DNA of 45,140 bases from Myxococcota bacterium (GTDB lineage: Bacteria; Myxococcota_A; Polyangia; Fen-1088). The stretch is taken from positions 1-45,140 of the forward strand of contig JAICYS010000014.1 in assembly GCA_025934105.1 (NCBI GenBank). The letters run 5' to 3'. This document shows positions 1 to 10,025 of this stretch, piece after piece. Both the position numbers and the translations under genes were made by a program. Numbering within the stretch: the first letter of the stretch is position 1; each line of letters starts with the position of its first letter. Below the pieces are notes generated by a model. The model did no database searches and was not told the origin of the DNA. It saw only the letters and a list, made by a program, of their open reading frames with translations.

Positions 1-9
1 TTATCCACA
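1..9 (+). promoter_or_regulatory. DnaA-box consensus at window edge
   Basis: The first nine bases are TTATCCACA, the strict DnaA-box consensus. I see no second box and no AT-rich unwinding region nearby, so this may be an isolated site, or the edge of a cluster lying upstream of the window. The match is direct; a role in replication is inference. Confidence 0.3.
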
Positions 10-71
10 GGAAAAGCCGATCAAGATCGATCACTTGGCTCCTTAACCGATCGGCATTGGTCCTAGGAGGG

Positions 72-89
72 CGTTGCCGCGAGGCAACG
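72..89. other. Perfect 7-bp hairpin with GCGA tetraloop
   Basis: CGTTGCC and GGCAACG pair perfectly around GCGA, a GNRA-type loop on the plus strand. No U-tract follows on either strand. It lies downstream of the minus-strand gene ending at 151, so it could help end or stabilise that transcript, or belong to an RNA starting outside the window. Confidence 0.3.
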
Positions 90-150
90 GTGAGCGGCAG
101 CGAACCAAGCCCGACGACGTGCGCCCGGAGGCGGCCTAGTCGCGGCCAGG

Positions 151-378
151 CTACGGCTGGCGGGCGGGGGCGGCGTGGTGCGCGGCGGCCGCGTTGGCGA
201 TCGCCAGCTCTTCCGAGGGGACCGGCGGCTTGTTGGCGTGGTTGTACGCGAAGCAATAGAACAGCGCCGCAAAGGCGCCGGCCACCCACAGCAGGCCGAG
301 CAGCACGCCCGGCAGCGGAAGGTTCGGCCGCGGCGTGGGGCGGTTCGGTTGCTCGGACGAAGAAGCGTACGCGCTCAT
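151..378 (-). CDS. Small single-pass membrane protein, unknown function
   Basis: A 75-residue protein starting MSAYASSSEQ. A Pro/Asn/Arg-rich N-terminus (residues 10-22) precedes one hydrophobic segment at about residues 23-46 (GVLLGLLWVAGAFAALFYCF), followed by a short Ala/His-rich tail. The frame stays open far upstream, but the extension is Arg/Ala-rich, antisense to the enoyl-CoA hydratase gene, and clearly a shadow; ATG at 378, preceded by a G-run, gives a protein-like product. It is divergent from the enoyl-CoA hydratase gene. I do not recognise a family. Small subunits of respiratory or transport complexes can look like this, but nothing here proves it. Confidence 0.55.
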   Translation of the reverse strand: MSAYASSSEQPNRPTPRPNLPLPGVLLGLLWVAGAFAALFYCFAYNHANKPPVPSEELAIANAAAAHHAAPARQP

Positions 379-591
379 CCCCCGTCGATTACCACGGCCG
401 GCCGAACGGCGCGAACGGAAATCGCCGCCCCGACGCCGCCGACCCCTTGGCCCCCGGCCAGGCTGGTCGAGCCGCTGCCCGGCGGGCCGGGTCGGGCGCT
501 CGCACGCGTCCCGCCCTCTTTGATCTGCGATCGATCGCGGAGCGTCGGCGCCGCCGGTGGTGGCCCGGACCCGGAGCCGGCCGCGCGGGCG

Positions 592-620
592 TTCGACGGC
601 GGCCGTGGATCTGCTACCGT
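592..620 (+). promoter_or_regulatory. Putative promoter of the enoyl-CoA hydratase gene
   Basis: TTCGAC (592-597), a 17-bp spacer and TACCGT (615-620) resemble a sigma-70 promoter. The -10 ends 8 nt before the ATG at 629, predicting a leader of only a few nucleotides. No Shine-Dalgarno sequence precedes that ATG, which fits leaderless initiation. Confidence 0.4.
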
Positions 621-628
621 CTTCGCGG

Positions 629-1435
629 ATGAAGACCGCCCCGGAGGCCGCGCCGATGGTCGTCGACCGGCGGCGGCAGGCCGTGTTCGTGACGTTGAAC
701 CGGCCCGATGCCGCGAACGCGCTGTCGCGGCAGCTGGTGGGCTCGCTGACGGAGGTCTGCGCGGATCTGGCGCGCGAGATCGCCGAAGGGGCGGACATTC
801 GGGCGCTGGTGCTGACCGGGGCCGGGCCGCGCGCGTTCTCGGCAGGGGCGGATCTGAAGGAACGGCGGGGGTGGACGCTGGACGACACGCGCGCGTTCCT
901 GGGCGAGATCAACGCGCTCATGAACGCGGTGGACGTGTTTCCGCGGCCGACCATCGCCGCCCTCAACGGCAGCGCGTTCGGGGGCGGGTTCGAGCTGGCG
1001 CTGGCCTGCGACATCCGGATCGCCGCCGAAACGGCCGAGATGGGCCTGACGGAGGTGCGGCTGGGCATCATTCCGGGCGCGGGCGGCACGCAGCGGCTGG
1101 CCCGGGTGGCCGGCGTGGCCGCCGCCAAGGAGCTGACGCTGACCGGACGTCGGATCGGCGCCGCGCGGGCGCGCGAGCTGGGCATCGTGTCGGAGGTGGT
1201 GCTGCCCGCCGAGCTGCCGGTGGCCGCCGCCCGCTGGGCGGCCGAGATCGCGGCCGCGGCGCCGCTGGCCCTGACCGCCGCCAAGCGCGCCATCGACGAG
1301 GGGAGCGCGCTGCCGTTGCACGAGGGCCTGGCCATCGAGCGGGAGCGCTACGAAGAGGTGCTGGTCACCGAGGACCGCAACGAAGGGCTGGCGGCGTTCG
1401 CCGAGAAGCGGCCGCCCGCCTACAAAGGAAAGTAA
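629..1435 (+). CDS. Enoyl-CoA hydratase/isomerase family protein (crotonase)
   Basis: A 268-residue crotonase-fold protein, the usual family length. Oxyanion-hole segments are visible as FSAGADLKER (about 70-79) and ALNGSAFGGGFELAL (about 111-125). Both catalytic glutamates of true hydratases appear conserved: E142 in LTEVRLGIIPGAGGTQRL and E168 in AAKELTLTG. It probably hydrates an enoyl-CoA in the cytoplasm. The gene ends 6 nt before an acyl-CoA carboxylase carboxyltransferase gene; that pairing occurs in leucine catabolism (methylglutaconyl-CoA hydratase beside methylcrotonyl-CoA carboxylase) and in other acyl-CoA routes, so the substrate stays open. I chose ATG 629 over an in-frame upstream ATG at 557 because the extra N-terminus is Arg-rich and unlike the family, and a promoter-like -10 sits just before 629. 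Confidence 0.92.
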   Translation: MKTAPEAAPMVVDRRRQAVFVTLNRPDAANALSRQLVGSLTEVCADLAREIAEGADIRALVLTGAGPRAFSAGADLKERRGWTLDDTRAFLGEINALMNAVDVFPRPTIAALNGSAFGGGFELALACDIRIAAETAEMGLTEVRLGIIPGAGGTQRLARVAGVAAAKELTLTGRRIGAARARELGIVSEVVLPAELPVAAARWAAEIAAAAPLALTAAKRAIDEGSALPLHEGLAIERERYEEVLVTEDRNEGLAAFAEKRPPAYKGK

Positions 1436-1441
1436 CGACGG

Positions 1442-2977
1442 ATGTCACGCAGCGACGAATTCGGCGCGCTGGCCGCCAAGATCAAGAAGGGCGGCGCGCC
1501 CAAGTACCACGAGGCCAACGGCGCCGCCGGCAAGCTGTTTTGCCGCGAGCGGATCGCGCTCCTGTGCGACGACGACGGCAAGGACTTCGTCGAGGACGGC
1601 CTCTACGCGAACGCCACCGCGCCCGACTTGCCGGCCGACGGGGTCGTGACCGGCATCGGGCGCGTTCACGGGCGGCCGGTGGCGATCATGGCCAACGACT
1701 CGACGGTCAAGGCGGGCTCGTGGGGCGCGCGCACCGTCGAGAAGATCATCCGCATCCAGGAGACGGCGGGCCGGCTGCGGCTGCCGCTGTTCTATCTGGT
1801 CGACTCCGCCGGCGCGCGAATCACCGACCAGGTCGACATGTTTCCGGGGCGCCGGCACGCGGGCCGCATCTTCTACAACCAGGTGCGGCTGTCGGGCGCG
1901 ATTCCGCAGGTCTGCCTGCTGTTCGGCCCGTCGGCAGCCGGCGGCGCCTACATCCCCGCGTTCTGCGACGTGGTGTTCATGGTCGAAAAGAACGCCTCAA
2001 TGTACCTGGGTTCGCCCCGGATGGCCGAGATGGTGATCGGCGAGAAGGTGACGCTGGACGAGATGGGCGGGGCGCGCATGCATTGCGAGGTGTCGGGCTG
2101 CGGCGACCTGCTGGCCAAGGACGAGCGGGCCTGCATCGCCGCCGCGCGCGATTACCTGTCCTACCTGCCGCAGCGCTCGGGCGATCCGCCGCCCGCCGTG
2201 GAGCCGCGCCCGCCGCGCGCCGACGCCAAGCGCATCGACGACGTCCTGCCCGCCAACCAGAACCAGGCCTTCGACGTGGCGGCCGTCATCGACGCCGTCG
2301 TCGACGAGGGGAGCTTCTTCGAAATCAAGAAGCTCTACGCGCGCGAGATCGTGACCGGGTTCGCGCGGCTCGAGGGGCGGCCGGTCGGCGTCGTGGCCAG
2401 TCAGCCCAAGTGGAAGGGCGGCGTGCTGTTCGTCGACTCGGCGGACAAGGCCGCGCGCTTCATCTGGTTATGCGACGCGTTCGGCCTGCCGCTGATCTTC
2501 CTGGCCGACGTTCCGGGCTTCATGATCGGCAAGGCGGTCGAGCGCCAGGGGATCATTCGCCACGGCGCCAAGCTGATCTCGGCGGTGGCCGACGCGACGG
2601 TGCCGAAGTTCTGCGTGGTGCTGCGCAAGGCCTACGGCGCCGGCCTGTACGCGATGTGCGGTCCCGGGTTCGAGCCCGACGCCACCATCGCGCTGCCGCA
2701 GGCGATGATCGCGGTCATGGGTGCGGAGGCGGCCGTCAACGCCGTGTTCGCCAACAAGATCGCCGGTAAGCCCGAGGCCGAGCGGGCGGCCTACGTCGAG
2801 GAGCTGCGCGCCCAGTACCGGGCCGACATCGACCTTTTGAAGCTGGCGGCCAACCTGCACGTCGACGCGGTCGTCCCCGGCGACGAGCTGCGCGCGGAGC
2901 TCTTGCGCCGGCTGGCCGCGGCGGGCGCCAAGAGCGTGCCGGGCTTCCCGCGCCGGCGCCCGGTCCTGCCGGTGTAG
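1442..2977 (+). CDS. Acyl-CoA carboxylase, carboxyltransferase (beta) subunit
   Basis: 511 residues with the two crotonase-like halves of propionyl-/methylcrotonyl-type carboxyltransferases. The N-half has VDSAGARITDQVDMFPGR, GPSAAGGAYIPA and MYLGSPRMAE; the C-half has FLADVPGFMIG, YGAGLYAMCGPGF and ALPQAMIAVMGAEAAVNAV. It would transfer a carboxyl group from biotin to an acyl-CoA. The biotin carboxylase/carrier (alpha) subunit is not in the window, so it must be encoded elsewhere. An AAAGGA Shine-Dalgarno-like sequence spans the end of the preceding gene, and the 6-nt gap implies one transcript with the hydratase. Propionyl-, methylcrotonyl- and other acyl-CoAs are all possible; the VDSAGARI type differs from the VNSGGA type I associate with classical methylcrotonyl-CoA carboxylase. 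Confidence 0.92.
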   Translation: MSRSDEFGALAAKIKKGGAPKYHEANGAAGKLFCRERIALLCDDDGKDFVEDGLYANATAPDLPADGVVTGIGRVHGRPVAIMANDSTVKAGSWGARTVEKIIRIQETAGRLRLPLFYLVDSAGARITDQVDMFPGRRHAGRIFYNQVRLSGAIPQVCLLFGPSAAGGAYIPAFCDVVFMVEKNASMYLGSPRMAEMVIGEKVTLDEMGGARMHCEVSGCGDLLAKDERACIAAARDYLSYLPQRSGDPPPAVEPRPPRADAKRIDDVLPANQNQAFDVAAVIDAVVDEGSFFEIKKLYAREIVTGFARLEGRPVGVVASQPKWKGGVLFVDSADKAARFIWLCDAFGLPLIFLADVPGFMIGKAVERQGIIRHGAKLISAVADATVPKFCVVLRKAYGAGLYAMCGPGFEPDATIALPQAMIAVMGAEAAVNAVFANKIAGKPEAERAAYVEELRAQYRADIDLLKLAANLHVDAVVPGDELRAELLRRLAAAGAKSVPGFPRRRPVLPV

Positions 2978-2982
2978 GGCGC

Positions 2983-4224
2983 ATGGCGCGGGTGGGACGT
3001 CCGGATTTGAAGCTGGTGCCCGCCGACGAGGCGCGGCGCCTGCTGGCCGACGTCCGCCCGGTCGGCACGGAGGCCGTGGGGCTGTCGTCGGCGGCCGGCC
3101 GCGTGCTGGCCGCCCCCTTCGCCGCCCCCGCCGACCTTCCGTCCGAGCGCCGGGCGGTGATGGACGGCTACGCCGTTCGGGCCGCCGACGTGGCCCCGGC
3201 AACGGAGGACGCGCCGGTCATCTTGAACGTGGTCGGCGCCGTGCCGATGGGCGATGTCTTCCGCGGCCTGGTGGGGCCCGGCCAGGCGGTGACGATCGCG
3301 ACGGGCGGCTTCGTCCCCGACGGAGCGGACGCGGTGGTGATGGTCGAGCAGACGCGCACCGCCGGCGACGATCGGGTGGCGGTGCTGCGCGCCGCCGCCG
3401 CCGGCGCCAACCTGGTGCGGCCCGGCGAGGACCTGGCCCGCGGCGAGGCCGCGCTGCCCGCCGGCCGCCGGTTGCGAGCGGCCGACCTGGCGCTGCTGGC
3501 CACCTTCGGCGTGACCACGGTGGAGGTCTACCGGCAGCCGCGGGTGGCGCTGGTGTCGACCGGCAACGAGCTCTGCCCGCCGGAAGAGACGCCGCGCGCC
3601 GGTCAGGTGCGCGACGCCAACCAGACGGCGCTGGCGGCGCAGGTGGCGGCCGCCGGTTGCCTGCCGGCCTGCGCGGGCATCGTCCCCGACGACGCCACCG
3701 CGCTTCGCGACACGATCCGTGGCCTGCTGGCCACGCACCACGCGGTCATCTTGTCGGGCGGCTCGTCGGTGGGCAGCAAGGATCTCTGCGCCGACGCGGT
3801 CGCCGATCTCCAACCCGGCATCCTGTTTCACGGCATCGACATCCGCCCCGGCAAGCCCATGCTGTTCGCGCGCGCCGGCAACCGCCCGCTGGTCGGCCTG
3901 CCTGGCTTTCCGACCTCTTCGCTGGTCGTGTTCGACGCGTTCGTCCGCCCCATGCTCTGGCGTCTGGGCGGCGAAACCGACCGCGACCCCTGGCCCGCCC
4001 GACGGGCCGCCCGTCTGGGCTCGCCGCACAAATCGGCCGCCGGCCGCGAAGATTACCTGCGCGTCCGCCTGGGCCGGCGCGACGGCGACCTGTGGGCCGA
4101 CCCGCTCCCGGGCGGCTCGGCGGCGCTGTCGAACGTGGTTCGCGCCGACGCCTTGGTTCGCATCGAAGCGGACCGCCTGCAGGTGGCGGCGGGCGATTGG
4201 GTCGAGGCGCTGGTCTATCTCTGA
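2983..4224 (+). CDS. moeA: Molybdopterin molybdenumtransferase MoeA
   Basis: 413 residues with MoeA domain order: N-terminal PSERRAVMDGYAVR, PDGADAVVMVEQT and RPGEDLARGE, then the MogA-like domain with VALVSTGNEL, GQVRDANQ, ILSGGSSVGSKD, HGIDIRPGKPM and GLPGFPTSSLVVF, and a beta-barrel C-terminus (REDYLRVRL...ALSNVVRAD). It inserts molybdate into adenylylated molybdopterin. The usual Asn of the GLPGNP loop is Phe, a change I associate with some divergent MoeA paralogues, so the metal or partner may differ. ATG lies 5 nt after the carboxylase stop, suggesting co-transcription without an obvious functional link. No other molybdenum-cofactor gene is in the window. Its 3' end overlaps the convergent lipoprotein gene by 10 bp. 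Confidence 0.93.
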   Translation: MARVGRPDLKLVPADEARRLLADVRPVGTEAVGLSSAAGRVLAAPFAAPADLPSERRAVMDGYAVRAADVAPATEDAPVILNVVGAVPMGDVFRGLVGPGQAVTIATGGFVPDGADAVVMVEQTRTAGDDRVAVLRAAAAGANLVRPGEDLARGEAALPAGRRLRAADLALLATFGVTTVEVYRQPRVALVSTGNELCPPEETPRAGQVRDANQTALAAQVAAAGCLPACAGIVPDDATALRDTIRGLLATHHAVILSGGSSVGSKDLCADAVADLQPGILFHGIDIRPGKPMLFARAGNRPLVGLPGFPTSSLVVFDAFVRPMLWRLGGETDRDPWPARRAARLGSPHKSAAGREDYLRVRLGRRDGDLWADPLPGGSAALSNVVRADALVRIEADRLQVAAGDWVEALVYL

Positions 4225-5162
4225 CCGGCGGTCGCCCCGTCAGGCGCCAGAACCGCCAGCAGATAGTGTTGCCCCTGCCGGTCGACTTCGATGGTCGGCG
4301 GCGCCCCGCGGGAGACCGCTCGGGCCAGCGCCGCTCGAGCGCTGCTGGCGGCTCCGCGCGGGACCCACAGCAGGTCGCCGCGCAGCAGGCCGAGGGCCCG
4401 CAGCGGCCCCGGCTCCAGCACCAGGAGCGAATCGGTGCTGAGCGCCAGCGCTTCCATCTCGTCGACGGACAGCTCGGGGTAGAGCTCGGCGAGCCGCGAC
4501 AGCCGCTCGGTGAGACTGGCGGCCGGGCCGGCGGAATCTTCGGCGACGTCGAAGGGCCGGCCGGCGCGCGCCAGCCGAGGCGCGAAGGCCCGGATGGTCT
4601 TGCGGAGGGCTTCGTCGATGGCCTGCATGGCGGCCCGCCGCTCGCCGCGGGGGCCGACCTCTGGGTCGTTGGCGCGCCCGCTGGCGATGGTGTCGACCGA
4701 CCCGACGGTCTCGCCGGTCGCCGCCGACCGCACCTCGACGTGCACGCGGTAATCGATGATGGCCAGGCTGCCGACCAGGAACCCGGGAATCGGGCTGACG
4801 CCCGGCTCGCGACGGCCGCCGATCCGGACGCTCAGCGCCAGGGTCAACGCGCGCGAGGCGTCCTCGCCCAGCGCGCGCAGCGCCGGTGCCAGGCCGGCGC
4901 CCGCCTCGCCCGCGCCCAGCTCCTCGGCGATGACCGCCGAGCCGCCGGTCGCGGCGAGCAAGCTGTCGCTGGTCCGACGTTGAATCCGCCGCAGCTCGAC
5001 GGGGCCGCCCCACGCGATGGAGACCGGCAACCCGACCACCACCTCGACGTCCGGCGCCAGCAGCGGCGCGCGCGGCCCCAGGTCGACGCTGGAGAAGCAG
5101 CCGGCCGTTGCGGCCACCAGCAGCCCCATCGCGAGGGAGCCGGACGTGATTCTGAACGCCAT
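4215..5162 (-). CDS. Putative lipoprotein, unknown function
   Basis: 315 residues beginning MAFRITSGSL. A hydrophobic signal ends in AATAGC, giving a likely lipidated Cys near residue 22, although the -3 residue (Thr) is not ideal. The mature part has a mixed, folded-looking sequence including a short beta-rich stretch (IIDYRVHVEVRSAATGETVGSVDT) and a C-terminal half rich in Leu/Ala. No family is recognised. Third-position GC is high and the frame continues upstream only as antisense sequence, so ATG 5162 is the sensible start. It converges on moeA with a 10-bp overlap and is divergent from the PEGA-barrel gene across a 450-bp gap. Location is predicted to be the outer-membrane periplasmic face. 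Confidence 0.65.
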   Translation of the reverse strand: MAFRITSGSLAMGLLVAATAGCFSSVDLGPRAPLLAPDVEVVVGLPVSIAWGGPVELRRIQRRTSDSLLAATGGSAVIAEELGAGEAGAGLAPALRALGEDASRALTLALSVRIGGRREPGVSPIPGFLVGSLAIIDYRVHVEVRSAATGETVGSVDTIASGRANDPEVGPRGERRAAMQAIDEALRKTIRAFAPRLARAGRPFDVAEDSAGPAASLTERLSRLAELYPELSVDEMEALALSTDSLLVLEPGPLRALGLLRGDLLWVPRGAASSARAALARAVSRGAPPTIEVDRQGQHYLLAVLAPDGATAGQR

Positions 5163-5612
5163 GCCTGGCCATCGACAGCCGCCAGGGGACCTGAACCTCA
5201 GCAGTGGCAAGTGCCCGCGCCTCCTCGGAATCGTCCCGACGGGCGGCACGGCAGCCAACGGCGCGGCTCCGGCGCGTCTGATCCGTGGCGGAGCGACGGA
5301 GCCCGATGCGCAGGCCGGAGCGCGCGGCGCCGATCCGGCGGAGGCGGGCCGACGGCGAGCGGGCGACGGGCACGACGGAGCATCCAGCGCGCCGGACGTC
5401 TTCTTCGACCGCCGGGCCGCCGGCTGATTCGGGCGGGACGCCAGCGCTCGGTCGTCGCCGGACGGCGAGCGCCCGTTCGAGCGCCTGGGCGCGGCCTCGC
5501 GCCAAAGGCGTGCCAGCGCCGGGGCCGAAATGATCCGGGCGAGCGCGCGAGGCCCGGCGTGAGTGCGGTCATTTGACGGGGCGGCGCGTCCGCCGTTACC
5601 CTCGACACGCAC
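5163..5612. other. 450-bp divergent intergenic region without a supported gene
   Basis: Open frames here are Arg/Pro/Ala-rich on both strands and have no protein-like segments, so I call no gene. The right end carries the putative promoter of the PEGA-barrel gene (5573-5602). I see no convincing promoter for the lipoprotein gene on the other side. Confidence 0.5.
5573..5602 (+). promoter_or_regulatory. Putative sigma-70-type promoter of the PEGA-barrel gene
   Basis: TTGACG (5573-5578), an 18-bp spacer and TACCCT (5597-5602). Only 10 nt separate the -10 from ATG 5613, so the predicted 5' leader is about 2-4 nt and no Shine-Dalgarno sequence can be accommodated. Confidence 0.5.
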
Positions 5613-7853
5613 ATGATCCGCTCCACGAGGTTGGCCGCGGTCGCGTACCTGGCGTTCGCGGCGGTCGTCTCGGGCTTGGGACTTGGAACGGGCAGCGCGC
5701 GCGCGCAGACGGCGGCCGCACCCGCTGCCCCCGTCGCGCCCGCTCCCCCCGCCGCGCCCCTGCCGCGGCCGCGCATCCACGGGCGCGCGCATCGCTTGAA
5801 GATCGACAGCTCGCCGCAGCAGGCGGCGGTGTACTGGGACGTCGGCGGTCCGACGGCGAACCCCAAGGGCTACGGCATCGCCGGGTACACGCCGCTCACC
5901 ATCAAGGTCCCGCGCGGGCCGGTGAAGATCCTCGTCGAGCTGGCCGGGTTCAAGCCGCAGGAGCAGAACCTGAACGTCCGCAAGAGCCAGAACGTCTCGT
6001 TCACGCTGGAGCGCGCGCCCCAGATGGCTCACCTGGAGATCGCCGCCAGCCCCGACAGCGGCGCCCAGGGCGCCGAGGTGTACATCGACGGCATCGACAA
6101 GGGGACGGCCCCCAACACCTTCGAGCTGCCGGCCGGCCGGCACCAGGTCGAACTGCGCAAGCAGGGGTACAAACCCTTCTCCGACTGGTTCGACCTGGCC
6201 GAGGGCGAGCGGCGGACCCGCGACGTGTCGATGGCCAAGCAGGAGGCGCCCTCGGGGACGCTGCTGGTCACCTCCGACCAGGGCGGCGACGTCTATGTCG
6301 ACGGCGCCCGGAAGGACGTCGCGCCCGCCATCATTCCGGGCATCGCGGCCGGCGACCACGTCGTCGAGGTCCGCAAGGAGGGCGCGCAGCCCTGGCGCCA
6401 GACGGTGACGGTGGTGGCCGGGCAGCAGGTCAAGGTGGGGGCCAGCTTCGGCCCGGCGGCGCCGGCCGCCACGGCCAGCAGCCTGCGCCTCATCTCCAGC
6501 GAGCCCGACGTCGAAGTCTTCCTGGACGGCGAGGACAAGGGGCGCGCGCCCGTCACGATCGACAATCTCAAGCCCGGCGAGCACATCGTCAGCGCGCGCA
6601 AGAAGGCCTTCAAATCGCAGGAGCAGACGGTTCACGTGGCGGCCGGCGAGAACGCCATCGTCAACTTCCGGATGGAGGTGGCCCCGCCCGACCGGCCGCA
6701 CGCGGCGCTGAAGGTCCAGTCCACCATCCCGAACGCCGAGGTGTTCCTGGACGGCTCCAGCCTGGGGCGCGCGCCGGTCGACCGGAGCGACCTCGACCCC
6801 GGCAAGCACTACGTGGTGGTCCACCGCGACGGCTTCACCGACTTCAAGCGCGAGGTGATCCTGGTCGAGAACCAGTCGGTGGCGCTGGTCGCCGACCTTT
6901 CGGCCACCGGCGGGCTGCGCGTCCTGTCGACGCCGGAAGGCGCGGAGGTGCGCATCGACGGCGAGCTGATCGGCAAGACGCCGGTCTCGCGCGAGGGCGT
7001 TCCGGCCGGCGACCACGTCGTCGAGTTCCGGCTGGCCGGCTACTTCGACCACAAAGAGACCATGAAGGTCGACGGCGGGCGCGAGAAGGTCTTCTCGGTC
7101 GACCTGAAGGTGATCCCGACCGGCCCCACGCCCGAGCAGAAGGTGAAGCGCCGGCAGGGCATGTCGTCGTTCGGGGCCAAGGTGAACCCGGTGGGCGGGG
7201 TCACGGTCGACTTCGGCCTGGGCTACCCGTACTACATGCAGATGCGCGTCATGGTCGGCGCGGTGGCCACCAGGTTCTTCGGCTTCGACGTGGGCGTGCA
7301 GGTCCGCACCATGTTCGACATCACCGACGTCGCGTTGCGCGGCCGCGTCCAGCTGCTGGAGGCCGGGCCGTTCGCCGTCGGCGCCGACGCGAACGTCATC
7401 GGCTTCGGGACGGGCGTCAACGGGCGCAGCACGGTCTTCGGAGACTACCGGGTGCTGGCCTCGCTGGCGTTCGCCGACATCGCCACGGTCTCGGCGTTCG
7501 GCCACTTTTCCTGGTGGGACGACCATTTCTGCCCGACCCAGCAGCAGATCGACAACGGAACGACCGAGGACGCCTACTGCAACGAGCTGAAGGACCCGAC
7601 CGGCTTCATGCGGAACTTCCCCAACGGGAACCCGACCGGCGCCGACACGGGGCACCGCTTTTACACCGGCCTGGCCGCCCAGGCCGCCATCGACCGGCTG
7701 ACCTCCGTGTTCTTCGAGATCGAGTTCCTGCCCTTCACCGACATCTACGGCTTCACCCCGCGGAAAGCCTACGAGGGCTACTACAACCAGGCCCTGATCG
7801 GGACCTCCGACCACGGCGTCTACTTCACGGGCGGCGTGTCGCTGAAGTTCTGA
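5613..7853 (+). CDS. Multi-PEGA-repeat protein with C-terminal outer-membrane beta-barrel
   Basis: 746 residues. A Sec signal (MIRSTRLAAVAYLAF, cleavage near SARA/Q at about 32) and an Ala/Pro linker precede six consecutive PEGA-like repeats between about residues 58 and 510, each carrying a pattern such as AEVYIDGIDKGTAP, VEVFLDGEDKGRAP or AEVRIDGELIGKTP followed by PGxH-V-V-R--G. Residues from about 525 to the end look like amphipathic barrel strands (GVTVDFGLGYPYYMQMRVMVG, VGVQVRTMFDITDVALRG) and finish on Phe (GGVSLKF), a classic outer-membrane-protein C-terminus. PEGA repeats are beta-rich modules of surface and envelope proteins; here they probably form a periplasmic or surface arm attached to the barrel. 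Function is unknown. It is monocistronic, with its own promoter and a gap before speA. Confidence 0.85.
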   Translation: MIRSTRLAAVAYLAFAAVVSGLGLGTGSARAQTAAAPAAPVAPAPPAAPLPRPRIHGRAHRLKIDSSPQQAAVYWDVGGPTANPKGYGIAGYTPLTIKVPRGPVKILVELAGFKPQEQNLNVRKSQNVSFTLERAPQMAHLEIAASPDSGAQGAEVYIDGIDKGTAPNTFELPAGRHQVELRKQGYKPFSDWFDLAEGERRTRDVSMAKQEAPSGTLLVTSDQGGDVYVDGARKDVAPAIIPGIAAGDHVVEVRKEGAQPWRQTVTVVAGQQVKVGASFGPAAPAATASSLRLISSEPDVEVFLDGEDKGRAPVTIDNLKPGEHIVSARKKAFKSQEQTVHVAAGENAIVNFRMEVAPPDRPHAALKVQSTIPNAEVFLDGSSLGRAPVDRSDLDPGKHYVVVHRDGFTDFKREVILVENQSVALVADLSATGGLRVLSTPEGAEVRIDGELIGKTPVSREGVPAGDHVVEFRLAGYFDHKETMKVDGGREKVFSVDLKVIPTGPTPEQKVKRRQGMSSFGAKVNPVGGVTVDFGLGYPYYMQMRVMVGAVATRFFGFDVGVQVRTMFDITDVALRGRVQLLEAGPFAVGADANVIGFGTGVNGRSTVFGDYRVLASLAFADIATVSAFGHFSWWDDHFCPTQQQIDNGTTEDAYCNELKDPTGFMRNFPNGNPTGADTGHRFYTGLAAQAAIDRLTSVFFEIEFLPFTDIYGFTPRKAYEGYYNQALIGTSDHGVYFTGGVSLKF

Positions 7854-7939
7854 TCGATCACCACGAGACCTGGAAGGGTTCCTGGGACCTGCCGCGACTC
7901 GACCCCGAATCGGTTCCGCCACCTCGCGGCCCTGGACTC

Positions 7940-7958
7940 GGCTGGGCAAAGCCCGGCT
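7940..7958 (+). terminator. Weak terminator-like hairpin after the PEGA-barrel gene
   Basis: GGCTGGGC pairs with GCCCGGCT (with G-U wobbles) around AAA, 87 nt after the stop codon. A TTTT run occurs only 13 nt further on, so it is at best a poor intrinsic terminator. Confidence 0.25.
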
Positions 7959-8012
7959 GCGTCCGCGCGATTTTCACTGGAATTTCCGGTCGGAGTTCTT
8001 CAACGTAGCGGC

Positions 8013-9932
<1,920 letters not shown>

Positions 9933-9942
9933 GGCCGACGGG

Positions 9943-9963
9943 CGCTGGGCCGAGGGCCCAGCG
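9943..9963 (+). terminator. Hairpin terminator after speA
   Basis: A perfect 9-bp stem, CGCTGGGCC / GGCCCAGCG with loop GAG, begins 10 nt after the speA stop. The following bases (ATCGGTTGTT) are only moderately T-rich, so termination may be partial or Rho-assisted. Confidence 0.55.
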
Positions 9964-10025
9964 ATCGGTTGTTCGCGCTCGCCGGGCCGGCTGGTCCGGG
10001 CGTACGATGAAGCGGGGAGGCGAGT

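Noticed and set aside
1-600. A replication origin at the left edge
   Set aside because: Only one DnaA box is visible and no AT-rich region or typical origin-neighbour gene is present.
5163-5612. Arg-rich open frames in the gap before the PEGA-barrel gene
   Set aside because: They lack starts with ribosome sites, protein-like segments and consistent codon bias.
4215-7949. A very long minus-strand open frame across the PEGA-barrel gene
   Set aside because: Only its last 315 codons read as protein; the rest is antisense to a convincing gene and is low-complexity Arg/Ala/Gly/Asp/Val sequence, a GC-content artefact.
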